Shown: positions 33,696 to 42,511, counted from the first letter of the stretch. The stretch is DNA of 64,000 nt from Curvibacter sp. AEP1-3 (GCF_002163715.1 NZ_CP015698.1:3078201-3142200); one strand, 5' to 3'. Numbers and translations are program-made. The notes: a model not told the origin generated them from the letters alone.

Positions 33696-35185
33696 TGAAA
33701 TGCCACTTCCGCAAAACTGCGCAGCTTGCGGCTGTGCAACTGGTCTATACCCTGAGAACGCAACAGCTCCAAGGCGCGGATGCCGATGCGCAAGTGCTGG
33801 TCCACCCGCTCACGGTAGAAGTGGTTGGCCATGCCGGGCAGTTTGATCTCGCCGTGCAGTGGTTTGTCGCTCACGCATAACAAAGTGCCATAAGGTACCC
33901 GGAAGCGAAAGCCATTGGCGGCGATGGTGGCGCTTTCCATATCCAGCGCCACGGCGCGGCTTTGGCTGAAGCGGCGCTGGGGCTGGTTGTCGGGCAGCAG
34001 CTCCCAGTTGCGGTTGTCGGTGCTGGCCACGGTGCCGGTGCGCATGATGCTCTTGAGCGCGCTTCCGCTGACCTGCGTCACATCGGCCACGGCTTGCTCC
34101 AGTGCGACCTGAATTTCTGCGAGGGCTGGAATCGGCACCCACAGCGGCAGCTCTTCGTCCAGCACATGGTCTTCGCGCACATAGCCATGGGCCAGCACAT
34201 AGTCGCCTAGTTGCTGGCTGTTGCGCAGGCCGGCGCAGTGGCCCAGCATGATCCAGGCATGCGGGCGCAGCACGGCAATGTGATCCGTGATGTTCTTGGC
34301 GTTGGCCGGGCCCACGCCGATGTTCACCATGGTGATGCCAGCGTTGTCGGCGCGCACCAGGTGGTAGCCTGGCATTTGGGGCAGGCGGGGCGGCTCTTTC
34401 CCAAGAGCGTCTGCTGCCTCGGCAGGCAGACCGACCCGGCGGGTAACCATGTTGCCGGGCTCCACAAAGGCGATGTATTCGCTGTCCGGGTCTTGCATGG
34501 CTTTGCGGCCCAGCGCGATGAACTCGTCAATATAGAACTGGTAGTTGGTGAAAAGCACAAAGTTCTGGAAGTGCTCCGGGCCGGTACCGGTGTAGTGGCG
34601 CAGGCGGTGCAGCGAATAGTCCATGCGCGGCGCGGTAAACAGCGACAACGGCAGCGGCTCGCCCGGGCGGGGCTGGTAGGTGCCGTTGGCAATGCCGTCG
34701 TCCATCGCGGCCAGGTCGGGCAGGTCGAACACATCGCGCATCAGGGTGCGGCGCTCGGCGCTCATCTGGCCTTCCACATGGTCGTGTTCGGCGAAGGAAA
34801 AATGCACCGGAATCGGCTGGTTGCTGGTGGCCACCTCGATCTCGCCGCCATGGTTTTGCAGCAGCAAGCGGAACTGCTCCAGGTAGTAGCGGTGGTACAG
34901 GTCAGGCCGCGTGAGCGTGGTCTCGAAACGGCCGGGGCCGGCCACAAAGCCGTAGCTCAGGCAGGCAATGTCGGCGGCGGCCTTGCGCGACACGGTGTCG
35001 GTGTGGATGCGCACCAGCGGATAGCAGGCGCGTACATGGCCGCCCAATTCTTCACCGGCCACAAAACGCTGCATGGCCTGGCGCAAATGGCTGATGCTCT
35101 GGTCGTAAATGGCATGCACCTGGGCCAGGGCGGCGGCCGGGTCGGTAAAGCGGGCGGGGGCGATGAAGGGGGGCAGGCTGGTCAT
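33692..35185 (-). CDS. amn: AMP nucleosidase
   Basis: Cleaves AMP to adenine and ribose 5-phosphate, helping to control the adenylate pool. The 497-residue protein matches bacterial Amn: an N-terminal domain ([25 protein letters not shown]) and a C-terminal nucleoside phosphorylase-like domain with [33 protein letters not shown] and [33 protein letters not shown]. The ATG at 35185 gives the family start; the longer frame crosses an opposite gene. It overlaps the NodI-like ATPase by 4 nt, an unexpected operon partner. Confidence 0.94.
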   Translation of the reverse strand: MTSLPPFIAPARFTDPAAALAQVHAIYDQSISHLRQAMQRFVAGEELGGHVRACYPLVRIHTDTVSRKAAADIACLSYGFVAGPGRFETTLTRPDLYHRYYLEQFRLLLQNHGGEIEVATSNQPIPVHFSFAEHDHVEGQMSAERRTLMRDVFDLPDLAAMDDGIANGTYQPRPGEPLPLSLFTAPRMDYSLHRLRHYTGTGPEHFQNFVLFTNYQFYIDEFIALGRKAMQDPDSEYIAFVEPGNMVTRRVGLPAEAADALGKEPPRLPQMPGYHLVRADNAGITMVNIGVGPANAKNITDHIAVLRPHAWIMLGHCAGLRNSQQLGDYVLAHGYVREDHVLDEELPLWVPIPALAEIQVALEQAVADVTQVSGSALKSIMRTGTVASTDNRNWELLPDNQPQRRFSQSRAVALDMESATIAANGFRFRVPYGTLLCVSDKPLHGEIKLPGMANHFYRERVDQHLRIGIRALELLRSQGIDQLHSRKLRSFAEVAFQ

Positions 35186-35270
35186 GCCCCCATTGTGCCG
35201 CTGGAATACGTCAGTGAACCGAAGGACTGCGTGGAGTAAAGTGTGGGCAACAGAACACAAGCGCACCCCG

Positions 35271-35597
35271 GTGACCGACCCCAAAGACTCCCGTTTCTCA
35301 GAAACCGGCTTCCCCTCCTTGCAGTGGGAGGACGAGGATTTGGACACGCGCCCCCTGCCACTCAATGAGCGCCCCTTGCAGGCGCAGATTGACCACGAAA
35401 TGGCCATCATTGCGGAGCATCACATCCGTATTGCCCTCGCGATTGAGAAATTCTGGGGCCACAGGGATTGTGTGGAATACATCCGCACCCTTATCCTGAA
35501 CGGCGGCTATTCAGACGGAGCAACCAAGCGGGTCGGCTTCAAATCGGAAGTGATTTCGGCCCTGATCAATCTGACGGCGCTGCACCGGATCGAGTAG
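35271..35597 (+). CDS. Small protein of unknown function
   Basis: About 108 residues, unrecognised. The start is uncertain: GTG at 35271 (VTDPKDSRFSETGFPSLQ) or GTG at 35241. The N-terminal half is acidic (WEDEDLDTRPLPLNERPLQ). The C-terminal half is helical, with an AEHHIRIALAIEKFWGHRDCVEYI segment and SDGATKRVGFKSEVISALINL. It is divergent from amn and overlaps the end of the convergent Cys-rich gene by 32 nt. It looks like a family-restricted protein. Confidence 0.55.
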   Translation: MTDPKDSRFSETGFPSLQWEDEDLDTRPLPLNERPLQAQIDHEMAIIAEHHIRIALAIEKFWGHRDCVEYIRTLILNGGYSDGATKRVGFKSEVISALINLTALHRIE

Positions 35598-35799
35598 CGC
35601 AGGCCTCGCAGATGCAGGCTTTGCCCTGCGCCTGCGCGGGGATGCGGCTCAGCAGTTCCGCACTGAAATCCACTTGGGTGCACCAGCACGGGCCCTGCGG
35701 CTGCCTGGTCAACTTTTCAATTTCCATGGCGCAGCGGTTTCCCTGGCCGCACACAGGGCACACTTCGGGGTTGACGTTGGCAGCGGGTGTTTCAGACAT
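35566..35799 (-). CDS. Cysteine-rich CWC-family protein
   Basis: A 77-residue protein with seven Cys arranged as VCPVCGQGNRC, PCWC and CICEAC, the pattern of the small cysteine-rich CWC family. The motif suggests zinc binding, but the function is unknown. The ATG at 35799 gives MSETPAANVNPEVCPVCG; the longer frame to 35901 runs into the gene for a CYTH protein. Its 3' end overlaps a convergent small gene by 32 nt, so one of those ends may be misjudged. Confidence 0.75.
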   Translation of the reverse strand: MSETPAANVNPEVCPVCGQGNRCAMEIEKLTRQPQGPCWCTQVDFSAELLSRIPAQAQGKACICEACATRSGAAPSD

Positions 35800-35848
35800 G
35801 AAGCTCGCAGTGTAGCCAGACCCCAACCGCACCTCACAGGAGAACGCC

Positions 35849-36313
35849 TTGGCAGTGGAAATCGAACGCAAGTTTCGGGTGACGGGCGATGCTTGGCGCA
35901 ACGACAGTGGCGTGTTGTACCGGCAGGGCTACCTCAATCGGGACAAGGTGCGCACCGTGCGCATCCGCATTGCGGGTAGTGCCGCTTTTCTCACGATCAA
36001 GGGCAAAAGCACCGGGGCGACCCGGGCTGAGTTTGAGTATCCGGTGCCCATGGACGATGCGCAGGCCCTGCTGGCCCTGTGTGATGGTCCATTGATAGAG
36101 AAAACCCGCTATATCGTGCTGCATGCAGGTCACCGTTGGGAAGTGGACGAGTTTGCCGGTGACAACGCTGGTTTGGTTGTGGCGGAGCTGGAGTTGTCAG
36201 CGGAAGACGAGGCCTTTGAGCGCCCCGCATGGTTGGGCGAAGAAGTCACCCACGACGCGCGCTACTTCAACTCCAATCTGGCTACTCAACCGTTCTGCAC
36301 ATGGGGCGCGTAA
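35849..36313 (+). CDS. CYTH-domain protein, probable inorganic triphosphatase
   Basis: A 154-residue CYTH (triphosphate tunnel) protein. The signature EIERKF (residues 4-9) is present, followed by alternating charged strands (RTVRIRIAG, FLTIKGKS, AEFEYPVP, IEKTRYIV, WEVDEF, VVAELELS) that line the tunnel and bind triphosphate and divalent metal. Small bacterial members such as that of Nitrosomonas hydrolyse inorganic triphosphate. The start is TTG at 35849 after AGGAGA with 6-nt spacing; GTG at 35855 is possible. It is divergent from the CWC gene by 49 nt. Confidence 0.88.
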   Translation: MAVEIERKFRVTGDAWRNDSGVLYRQGYLNRDKVRTVRIRIAGSAAFLTIKGKSTGATRAEFEYPVPMDDAQALLALCDGPLIEKTRYIVLHAGHRWEVDEFAGDNAGLVVAELELSAEDEAFERPAWLGEEVTHDARYFNSNLATQPFCTWGA

Positions 36314-36421
36314 AAGTCCGGTAAAGCAGGGGTGGCCTCCATGCTTTATCCACACATGCATTGCACATTCTTGGCACCGGTCAGCGTGCCGGCTTGTAGG
36401 ACACTGAAACCAAGGAAAACC

Positions 36422-36766
36422 ATGCGCCCACCACTGCTCTCCCTTGCCTGCCTCGCTGCCCTTGCGTGGGGCGGACTGGCCTTCGCCCAGCAGAACTCCA
36501 CCCAACAGCCCCCGCCCAAACCGCCGGAGGGCCAAAGCGGCCCGCAGGAGCACCGCGGCCCGCCGCCCGAAGCGCTGGCCGCCTGCAAATCTCTGGCAGC
36601 GGGAGCCGCGTGCAACTTCACATCACCCCGCGGCGCAGAAATCGGTACCTGTTTTGCGCCTGAGGGCAAGCCCTTGGCGTGCCGGCCCAAGCACGGCCCG
36701 GGTGGCCCGGGCGGACAGCAAGGCCCCGCCAACGGAAATGCCAGCAAGCCCAAGCAGATGAACTGA
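36422..36766 (+). CDS. Small exported proline-rich protein
   Basis: A 114-residue secreted protein, unrecognised. The ATG at 36422 starts a signal peptide (RPPLLSLACLAALAWGGLAF, cut after AFA). The mature part is Pro, Gly and Gln-rich (QPPPKPPEGQSGPQEH, GPGGPGGQQGP). Between these lies a short Cys-containing block, ALAACKSLAAGAACNF and EIGTCFAPEGKPLACRP, with four Cys likely forming two disulfides. It is a lineage-type periplasmic protein of unknown role. Confidence 0.65.
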   Translation: MRPPLLSLACLAALAWGGLAFAQQNSTQQPPPKPPEGQSGPQEHRGPPPEALAACKSLAAGAACNFTSPRGAEIGTCFAPEGKPLACRPKHGPGGPGGQQGPANGNASKPKQMN

Positions 36767-36775
36767 GTAAGAGTG

Positions 36776-36832
36776 AAAAAGGCTGCTGGCGCTCATTGAA
36801 TATGCGCGAGCAGCTCCTGTTTTTGTAGCAAT
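36776..36832. repeat. Dispersed 45-bp repeat, minus orientation
   Basis: Minus-strand reading gives GAGCTGCTCGCGCATATTCA, then GAGCGCCAGCAGCC. It lies 10 nt after the stop of the exported protein and 14 nt before the AraC gene start, so it forms most of that gene's leader. Confidence 0.7.
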
Positions 36833-36846
36833 TTACACTGGCAGGT

Positions 36847-37806
36847 ATGCAAGTCAGTTCTGCTGCACAGCGTTCCCGCACCGAATACACCCAGCGCATG
36901 AACCGGGTGATGGACTACATTGACAGTCACTTGGATGGCGACATCGATCTAGCGGCCTTGGCCGACGTGGCGCACTTCTCACCGTTCCATTTCCACAGGC
37001 TGTTTGCGGCTTGGATGGGGGCTACCTTGGGTGACTACGTGCGCCGCAGACGCTTGGAAGTAGCCGCTTTGCAATTGGCCGGCAACACGCGCATCTCCGT
37101 GCTGGAGGTGGCTTTGGGCGTGGGATTTGGTTCAGGCGAGGCCTTTGCCCGAGCATTCAAGCTGCGTTTCGGTCAGTCGCCCTCTCTATGGCGAGCCGCT
37201 ACGCCGCAGCGCTGGGCGGCAGAGTTGAGAGGGGCGCGCAAACTGCATCAGGCCGAGAGCAATTTGGATCAGGCAGGGCACAGCGCCAACGGGCACCATG
37301 ACGCCATGTCTGACTCTCAGTCCTTTTCCTCCATGCAAGTCACACTCACCACCCTGCCTGCCGTGCGCGTGGCCTATATGCGCCATGTCGGGCCCTATGG
37401 TGTGTCGGTCAACCAGTTCTGGACCGGCACCTTTCTGCCTTGGTGTTTTGCGCAGGGGCTGTTGCCCGGCGCCTCATGTTTTGGACGCGGCCTGGACGAC
37501 CCGCACATCACTGCCCCCGAGCATTGCCGCTACGACGCCATGGTGCAGGTGCCGGATGATTTTGTGGCTCGTAGCCCGGCGTCCATGGCTACCTTGCCGG
37601 GCGGTCGCTATGCGATTGCCCCTTTCGAGGGCACGGTGCCTCATCTGACTGTGGCATGGACGGAGCTACTTCGGGACTGGCTGCCTGCCAGCGGCATGAA
37701 GTTGGATGGCCGCCCTTTGTTCGAACACATGCCGCCGGATGCCCGCTATGACGCTGTGACAGGTGTCATGCAGTGCGAGCTGTGCATTCCGGTGCAGCCT
37801 TTGTAG
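36847..37806 (+). CDS. AraC-type regulator with GyrI-like effector domain
   Basis: A 319-residue regulator built like Rob and SoxS-GyrI fusions. Residues 8-110 hold two HTH motifs (IDLAALADVAHFSPFHFHRLF and ISVLEVALGVGFGSGEAFARAF). Residues 160-319 form a GyrI-like (SRPBCC-type) small-molecule binding domain starting VTLTTLPAVRVAYMRHVGPY. Such proteins bind hydrophobic drugs and activate efflux or defence genes. The neighbours do not show an obvious target. The promoter region is largely occupied by a dispersed repeat. Confidence 0.88.
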   Translation: MQVSSAAQRSRTEYTQRMNRVMDYIDSHLDGDIDLAALADVAHFSPFHFHRLFAAWMGATLGDYVRRRRLEVAALQLAGNTRISVLEVALGVGFGSGEAFARAFKLRFGQSPSLWRAATPQRWAAELRGARKLHQAESNLDQAGHSANGHHDAMSDSQSFSSMQVTLTTLPAVRVAYMRHVGPYGVSVNQFWTGTFLPWCFAQGLLPGASCFGRGLDDPHITAPEHCRYDAMVQVPDDFVARSPASMATLPGGRYAIAPFEGTVPHLTVAWTELLRDWLPASGMKLDGRPLFEHMPPDARYDAVTGVMQCELCIPVQPL

Positions 37807-37821
37807 GCGGGACGGAAACGC

Positions 37822-38289
37822 CTATTCGTCTACCGGTACGTACAGGTCGGACTTCATCGCATCGATCACCACATTGGTGGTCATGCGAATGACCTGTGGC
37901 ACCTCGGCCATCAGCCGGGCGGAGAGGGCGTCGTACTCTTTCACGCTTTTGCTCAGGATGACCATCACCAGGTCTACCGCACCGGTCACGTAAAAAAGCT
38001 GCTGCACCTCGGGTTCTTTTTGCACCCAGGCGCGGATGCGGGGCAGGGCCTCGTAGTTGTCCTTGAGCTCGATGCCGGCGATGAACTGCATGCGCTGGCC
38101 AACGACCTGCGGGTCCACGATGGCAACCTCCGCCGTAATCACCTTCTCGGCCCGCAGCCGGCGCAGGCGGCGTTGCACCGCAGATGCGGACAGGCCGACC
38201 GCCTCGGCAATCACTTCTGCATTGACCTGGCAATCGCGTTGCACGAACTCCAGAATCTTGCGGTCAAAGGGGTCCAAGGGCGTTTCCAT
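37822..38289 (-). CDS. Lrp/AsnC-family transcriptional regulator
   Basis: A 155-residue Lrp-type regulator: an HTH at residues 5-60 (LDPFDRKILEFVQRDCQVN, LSASAVQRRLRRLRAEKVI) and a RAM domain after residue 65. The ATG at 38289 gives the family start; the longer frame upstream is non-conserved. It is divergent from a polar amino acid-binding protein gene across 305 nt, which makes that transporter the likely target. It is distinct in sequence from the Lrp-type regulator at 1015-1494. Confidence 0.9.
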   Translation of the reverse strand: METPLDPFDRKILEFVQRDCQVNAEVIAEAVGLSASAVQRRLRRLRAEKVITAEVAIVDPQVVGQRMQFIAGIELKDNYEALPRIRAWVQKEPEVQQLFYVTGAVDLVMVILSKSVKEYDALSARLMAEVPQVIRMTTNVVIDAMKSDLYVPVDE

Positions 38290-38594
38290 CACTTGATTGT
38301 AGGTAAAAGGGGGTGTTGAGCTTGTACGGCGCGAAAGCGCTTGCTTACGCAGTTTTTCCGCGTTCAATGTGGCGAATACGCCGCCTGGCGCCATTTCTTT
38401 TGAGGAAACTTGAGCTTCCTTTGCGTCCCAAAAACACGTTTTTGCGCGCCTAACGCGAGGTGCCGGGTGGTGGGTGGCTATAGGCAGCATATTGTTGTGT
38501 TTGGCCACCCAATGTGCTTCCTCCGGTGCAGGATGTCGTTCCCGTGATGGGATTTGGTTTGCCGGGTGACCGGTGTTGTCTGGAGTAACGAAGA
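38290..38594. other. 305-nt divergent intergenic region
   Basis: No gene is seen. It holds a near-palindrome CAAAAACACGTTTTTG (38429-38444), a possible stem AGGAA...TTCCT (38403-38420), and GGGTGGC near 38473 that can pair with GCCACCC about 30 nt later. These may be Lrp sites or leader structures for the binding-protein gene, whose ribosome site is GGAGTAACG just before 38595. Confidence 0.5.
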
Positions 38595-39380
38595 ATGAAG
38601 CGTCAGTTTGTGAAAGCATTGTTGGGTGGTCTGTTCTTGGCGGCTGGTTTGGCCCAAGCCCAAGACGTGGTGCGTATCGGTACCTTGTCGGACTACCCCC
38701 CGTTTGAGTACAAGGATGCGTCCGGCCAGCTCAAGGGCATGGAAATTGAGCTGGGCAACGCGATGTGCAAGCACATGCAAGCCAAATGCGAATACGTGAC
38801 CATGGACTTTGATGCCCTGATCCCTGCACTCAAAGCCAAGAAGATCGATGCGGTGCTGGCCCAGATGTCCATCACCGATGAGCGCAAAAAAGTGGTGGAC
38901 TTCACCGATCTGTTCACCCTGGCACCCGTGCAGTACGTGGCCAAAGTGGGCTCCGGCATCAGTGAAGACCCTGCCACCCTGCGCGGCAAGACGGTGGGCG
39001 TGTACAGCGGCTCCAACAGCGAGACCTACTTCAAGAAGCGCCAGCCCAAGGCCAAGTCCGGCATTGCCACCAAGTCTTACCCCAACCAGGACGCTATTTG
39101 GCTGGACCTGGAAGCTGGTCGCTTGAACACTACCTTGACCGACACCACCGTTGCTTACGAGTGGCTGGAGAAAACCGGCAAGGCCAAGGGCTTCGACTTC
39201 GCCGGCAAGCCGGTGAACGACGTAGAAATCTTCGGCGAAGGCACTGGCATCGCAGTGCGCAAGGGCGACGCCCTGAAGGCTCGCTTCAATGCCGCCATCA
39301 AGAAGGTGCTGACCGATGGCACCTTTTCTGCCGAGAACAAAAAGGTGTTCCCGTTTAGCATTGCGCCTGCCAGCAAGTGA
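38595..39380 (+). CDS. Polar amino acid ABC transporter, substrate-binding protein
   Basis: A 261-residue periplasmic binding protein of the HisJ/ArgT type. It has a signal peptide (KRQFVKALLGGLFLAAGLAQ, cut after AQA), then the family start IGTLSDYPPFEYKDASGQLKG, the hinge segment AQMSITDERKKVVDFTDLF, and VGVYSGSN with a late GTGIAVRKGD. These are typical of lysine, arginine, ornithine or histidine binders. Two permease genes follow after a strong hairpin. A divergent Lrp-type regulator suggests amino acid control. No ATPase gene is adjacent. Confidence 0.92.
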   Translation: MKRQFVKALLGGLFLAAGLAQAQDVVRIGTLSDYPPFEYKDASGQLKGMEIELGNAMCKHMQAKCEYVTMDFDALIPALKAKKIDAVLAQMSITDERKKVVDFTDLFTLAPVQYVAKVGSGISEDPATLRGKTVGVYSGSNSETYFKKRQPKAKSGIATKSYPNQDAIWLDLEAGRLNTTLTDTTVAYEWLEKTGKAKGFDFAGKPVNDVEIFGEGTGIAVRKGDALKARFNAAIKKVLTDGTFSAENKKVFPFSIAPASK

Positions 39381-39387
39381 TTGACAG

Positions 39388-39424
39388 GCCGCTACCGCCC
39401 CGTGCGGGCGGTAGCGGCGCTTTT
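39388..39424 (+). terminator. Strong hairpin between binding protein and permease genes
   Basis: GCCGCTACCGCCC (39388-39400) pairs perfectly with GGGCGGTAGCGGC (39406-39418) over a 5-nt loop, followed by GC and TTTT. Such hairpins typically give partial termination or mRNA protection so that binding protein is made in excess over permease. Confidence 0.85.
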
Positions 39425-39435
39425 CCGGAGTCGAG

Positions 39436-40116
39436 ATGGAAGTTTTGCAGGCCTACACGGGCCAGCTGCTGCAAGGTGCGCTGATGACCGTGCAACTGGC
39501 CTGCGCCGCCCTGGTGTGCGGGTTGGCTTTTGGCTTGTTGCTGGCGGCCTGCCAGCTCAGCCGGCATGCCTGGCTGCGCCGCCCGGTGGCCGTGATCACC
39601 GGCGTGCTGCGCGGGGTGCCCGAGTTTCTGGTGGTGCTGGTCTGCTACTTCGGGCTGTCCAACCTCATCAATAACCACTTTGACAGCGCGTTTGACATCA
39701 GTCCGTTTTTTGCGGGCGTAGTGTCACTGGCGCTGGTCTTGGGGGCGTATTCCTCTGAAGTGTTCCGCGGCAGCTTTGTGGCGCTGGAGCGCGGGCAGTT
39801 GGAAGCCGCCCGCTCGCTGGGCCTGAGCCCGGTGCAAACCTTTTTTCTGGTGCGCTTGCCGCAGGCCTGGCGCATTGCGATTCCCAGTCTGGGCAACCTC
39901 TGGCAATCCTTGCTCAAAGATACCTCGCTGGTGTCGGTGGTCGGCTTGGAAGACTTGCTGAAAAAGTCCAACATGGCGGCGCAGGCGTCGCATCAGCCGT
40001 TCCTGTTTTTGATGGCGGCTGCCGTGATGTATTTTTGCCTGCTGGCGATTTCTGACCCGCTGGTCTCCGCACTGGAGCGGCGGGCGCAGCGCCCCTACCA
40101 GGACCACCGTAGTTAG
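39436..40116 (+). CDS. Polar amino acid ABC transporter permease (HisQ-like)
   Basis: A 226-residue inner-membrane permease with about five helices and the EAA loop characteristic of the His/Glu/Gln family (LERGQLEAARSLGLSPVQTF, then FLVRLPQAWRIAIPSLGNLW). The N-terminal GALMTVQLACAALVCGLAFG is typical. It starts 11 nt after the hairpin and is followed 2 nt later by the second permease, with which it should form a heterodimer. Confidence 0.92.
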   Translation: MEVLQAYTGQLLQGALMTVQLACAALVCGLAFGLLLAACQLSRHAWLRRPVAVITGVLRGVPEFLVVLVCYFGLSNLINNHFDSAFDISPFFAGVVSLALVLGAYSSEVFRGSFVALERGQLEAARSLGLSPVQTFFLVRLPQAWRIAIPSLGNLWQSLLKDTSLVSVVGLEDLLKKSNMAAQASHQPFLFLMAAAVMYFCLLAISDPLVSALERRAQRPYQDHRS

Positions 40117-40118
40117 CC

Positions 40119-40814
40119 ATGGACGCCTGGTTTACCGACATCCTCGTCCTGCTGCAGGACAACCGCGCCGAACTGTGGGAAGGCCTGGTCCTCACCTTGC
40201 AGCTGTGGGCGGCTTCCGGAGCCGCCGGTTTGGTGCTGGCGCTCGGCTTGGCTCTGGGCGCAACGCATGGCGGGCCGGTGCTGAAGCGGCTGGTGCGTGT
40301 GTACAGCGCGGCCTTTCGCGGTACGCCGCTGCTGGTGCAAATGTTCCTGCTCTATTACGGGCTCAGCCAGTTTGAGTGGGTGCGCGCCTCCGTTGCGTGG
40401 GTGGTGCTGGAAGACGCGTTTTACTGCGGGCTCATGGCCCTGACCCTCAACATTGCCGCCTACATGGCCGAAGACATCCGCGCCGGCATTCTGGCCGTGC
40501 CGGCGGGGCAGCAAGAATCTGCTCGCGCCTTTGGCATGCCGTCCGGCACTTTGCTGCTCCGTATCGTGCTGCCGCAGGCTTTGCGCATCGCCACCCCTGC
40601 CTTGGGCAACGAGGTGGTGTCCTTGCTCAAAGCCACAGCGCTAGTGAGCACTATCACCGTGTTTGACCTGACGGGCGTGGCCCGCCGCCTGTCCACCGAG
40701 TCGTACACCACGGATGCGCTGGTCGTTGCTGGCGTGGTCTATGGCGCATTGACCTTGCTGATTTCGGCGGGGGTGCATTTTCTGGAGCGCCGCCGCAAAA
40801 GCCGCGCGGCCTGA
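40119..40814 (+). CDS. Polar amino acid ABC transporter permease (HisM-like)
   Basis: A 231-residue permease, second of the pair, with the EAA loop GQQESARAFGMPSGTLL and LRIVLPQALRIATPALGNE, and LVKATAL-like LLKATALVSTITVFDLTG. It starts 2 nt after the first permease. The operon has binding protein and two permeases but lacks the ATPase that completes HisQMP2, so an ATPase encoded elsewhere must be shared. mmuM follows after 79 nt. Confidence 0.92.
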   Translation: MDAWFTDILVLLQDNRAELWEGLVLTLQLWAASGAAGLVLALGLALGATHGGPVLKRLVRVYSAAFRGTPLLVQMFLLYYGLSQFEWVRASVAWVVLEDAFYCGLMALTLNIAAYMAEDIRAGILAVPAGQQESARAFGMPSGTLLLRIVLPQALRIATPALGNEVVSLLKATALVSTITVFDLTGVARRLSTESYTTDALVVAGVVYGALTLLISAGVHFLERRRKSRAA

Positions 40815-40893
40815 GCTGCTTGTCTGCACCAAAGCACAGCAGATTGCCGCCGCCGCGCAGGCGCTTTGTCTAAGCTCAATCTCGAATTTTTGA

Positions 40894-41847
40894 ATGATCC
40901 AAATGATGCTGAATCCCCTGAATAGTTTTCTCGCCCACGACCGCCTGATGGTGCTGGACGGCGCCCTGGCCACCGAGCTGGAGCGCCGTGGCGCCAACCT
41001 GAATGACGCGCTGTGGTCCGCCAAGTTGCTGATCGAGCGGCCCGAGCTCATTCGCGCGGTGCATGCGGACTACTTTGCCGCCGGGGCCGATGTGGCCACC
41101 ACCGCCAGCTACCAGGCCACCTTTGAAGCCTTTACCCGCCGTGGCATGAGCCGCACGGAGGCCGCGGACTTGATGCGCCTGTCGGTGACTCTGGCCTGCG
41201 AGGCGCGCGATGCCTTCTGGGCCGAGCCTGCCAACCGCGTGGGCCGCCTACGCCCGCTGGTGGCCGCGTCGGTAGGCCCTTACGGCGCCATGCTGGCCGA
41301 TGGCTCGGAGTACCGCGGTCACTACGGCCTGAGCCGTGCCGCGCTGGCCGACTTCCACCGCGAGCGCATGCAAGTGCTGGCTGCATCGGGCGCTGACCTG
41401 CTGGCCTGCGAGACGATTCCCTGCCTGGACGAAGCCTTGGCGATTGCCGATGTGCTCGGAGAACAAAACAACATTGCTGCGTGGATCAGCTTTTCCTGCA
41501 AAGACGGCGAACACAACGTCCAGGGCGAGCGCTTGGCTGACTGCGTGGCTGCGCTGGAGGCAAGCCCGCACATTGTGGCTATCGGCGTGAACTGCACGGC
41601 GCCTGAGCATGTGGCCAGCTTGGTCGAGCAGGCAAAGGCCCGCACCACCAAGCCGGTGCTGGTCTACCCGAACTCTGGTGAGCATTACGACGCCCAAGGC
41701 AAGGTCTGGACCGGTGCCTGCAACCCAGCGGATGCTTACGCGGAAATGGCTGCACGCTGGCAAGCCAAAGGGGCCCGCATGATCGGTGGCTGTTGCCGCA
41801 CCGGTCCGGACGACATCCGCGCAGTGCGCCACATGGCAGCCACCTGA
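40894..41847 (+). CDS. mmuM: Homocysteine S-methyltransferase
   Basis: Transfers a methyl group from S-methylmethionine (or S-adenosylmethionine) to homocysteine, giving methionine. The 317-residue barrel enzyme has LDGALATELERRG near the start, the zinc-binding Cys in GVNCTAPEHV and the paired Cys in IGGCCRTGPDDI. Starts at 40894, 40903 or 40906 are possible, and the last two fit the family better. Following an amino acid ABC operon on the same strand, it raises the possibility that the transporter carries S-methylmethionine or methionine, which is inference. Confidence 0.93.
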   Translation: MIQMMLNPLNSFLAHDRLMVLDGALATELERRGANLNDALWSAKLLIERPELIRAVHADYFAAGADVATTASYQATFEAFTRRGMSRTEAADLMRLSVTLACEARDAFWAEPANRVGRLRPLVAASVGPYGAMLADGSEYRGHYGLSRAALADFHRERMQVLAASGADLLACETIPCLDEALAIADVLGEQNNIAAWISFSCKDGEHNVQGERLADCVAALEASPHIVAIGVNCTAPEHVASLVEQAKARTTKPVLVYPNSGEHYDAQGKVWTGACNPADAYAEMAARWQAKGARMIGGCCRTGPDDIRAVRHMAAT

Positions 41848-41866
41848 GGCGCCCAGATGTGAAATG

Positions 41867-41915
41867 GGCCTCTGACGCCCACGGAGTATGCGCGAGCAGC
41901 TATTAAAACCGTAGC
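41867..41915. repeat. Dispersed 45-bp repeat, minus orientation
   Basis: Between mmuM and the cytochrome gene: GGCCTCTGACGCCCACGG, then AGTATGCGCGAGCAGCTA and TTAAAACCGTAGC. It is the reverse complement of the copy type seen at 46465-46509. Confidence 0.7.
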
Positions 41916-41936
41916 GTCTTTGGGCTTTGCTGCCGC

Positions 41937-42419
41937 TCACTGCGCTGCCGGCGGCAGCGACATCACCCACTGCGCCATCTGCCGCGCATGCTCCTCGCTG
42001 AGCTGCGGGTGTCGAGGCATCAGGGCCCGGCCCCACTCGCCGGCGCCCCCGTTGCGTATCTTGCCCGCCAGGTAGTCCACCGCATCGGGTCGGCCCTGGT
42101 AGCGGGCAGCGACTTGGTTGAATGCGGGGCCGACATAGCGCCTGTCTACCCCGTGGCAGCGAATGCAGTCGGTAGCGTTGACGGCGGCCAATCCGGCTGC
42201 CAGCGTGGCGGGGGTAGCCGGAGAAGCTGTCGCTACGACGGTGCTGGCGTTCGCTGTTGTGACAGCAGAACTTTGACTCGCTTTGCCTTCGCTGCTGCCC
42301 GCCTGCAACGTACGCCACCCCACCATCAGCATGCCTGCAACGACCACCATTACTGCCACGATAAGTGCCGCTGCAAGCCAACGCGGCCGTTGAGGTGGGG
42401 TGTCGTCTTCCGGGTGCAT
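41937..42419 (-). CDS. Membrane-anchored c-type cytochrome
   Basis: A 160-residue monohaem cytochrome. Residues 13-35 form an uncleaved membrane anchor (WLAAALIVAVMVVVAGMLMV). A Ser/Thr/Ala-rich linker follows, then the class I haem domain with CIRCH (haem attachment) and a likely Met ligand in ALMPRHPQLS. It should face the periplasm and carry electrons; the partner is unknown. The start at 42419 is preferred over 42467. It lies downstream of glcB but beyond glcB's terminator. Confidence 0.85.
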   Translation of the reverse strand: MHPEDDTPPQRPRWLAAALIVAVMVVVAGMLMVGWRTLQAGSSEGKASQSSAVTTANASTVVATASPATPATLAAGLAAVNATDCIRCHGVDRRYVGPAFNQVAARYQGRPDAVDYLAGKIRNGGAGEWGRALMPRHPQLSEEHARQMAQWVMSLPPAAQ

Positions 42420-42511
42420 GTTGAAGGTCTCTGGAGATGGGGTGCCAGAGTGTGGCGCGAAAGCCATTGCATGGTGGGGTGCGGGCCTTTATTGCAGTCT
42501 CTTCCATCAAC

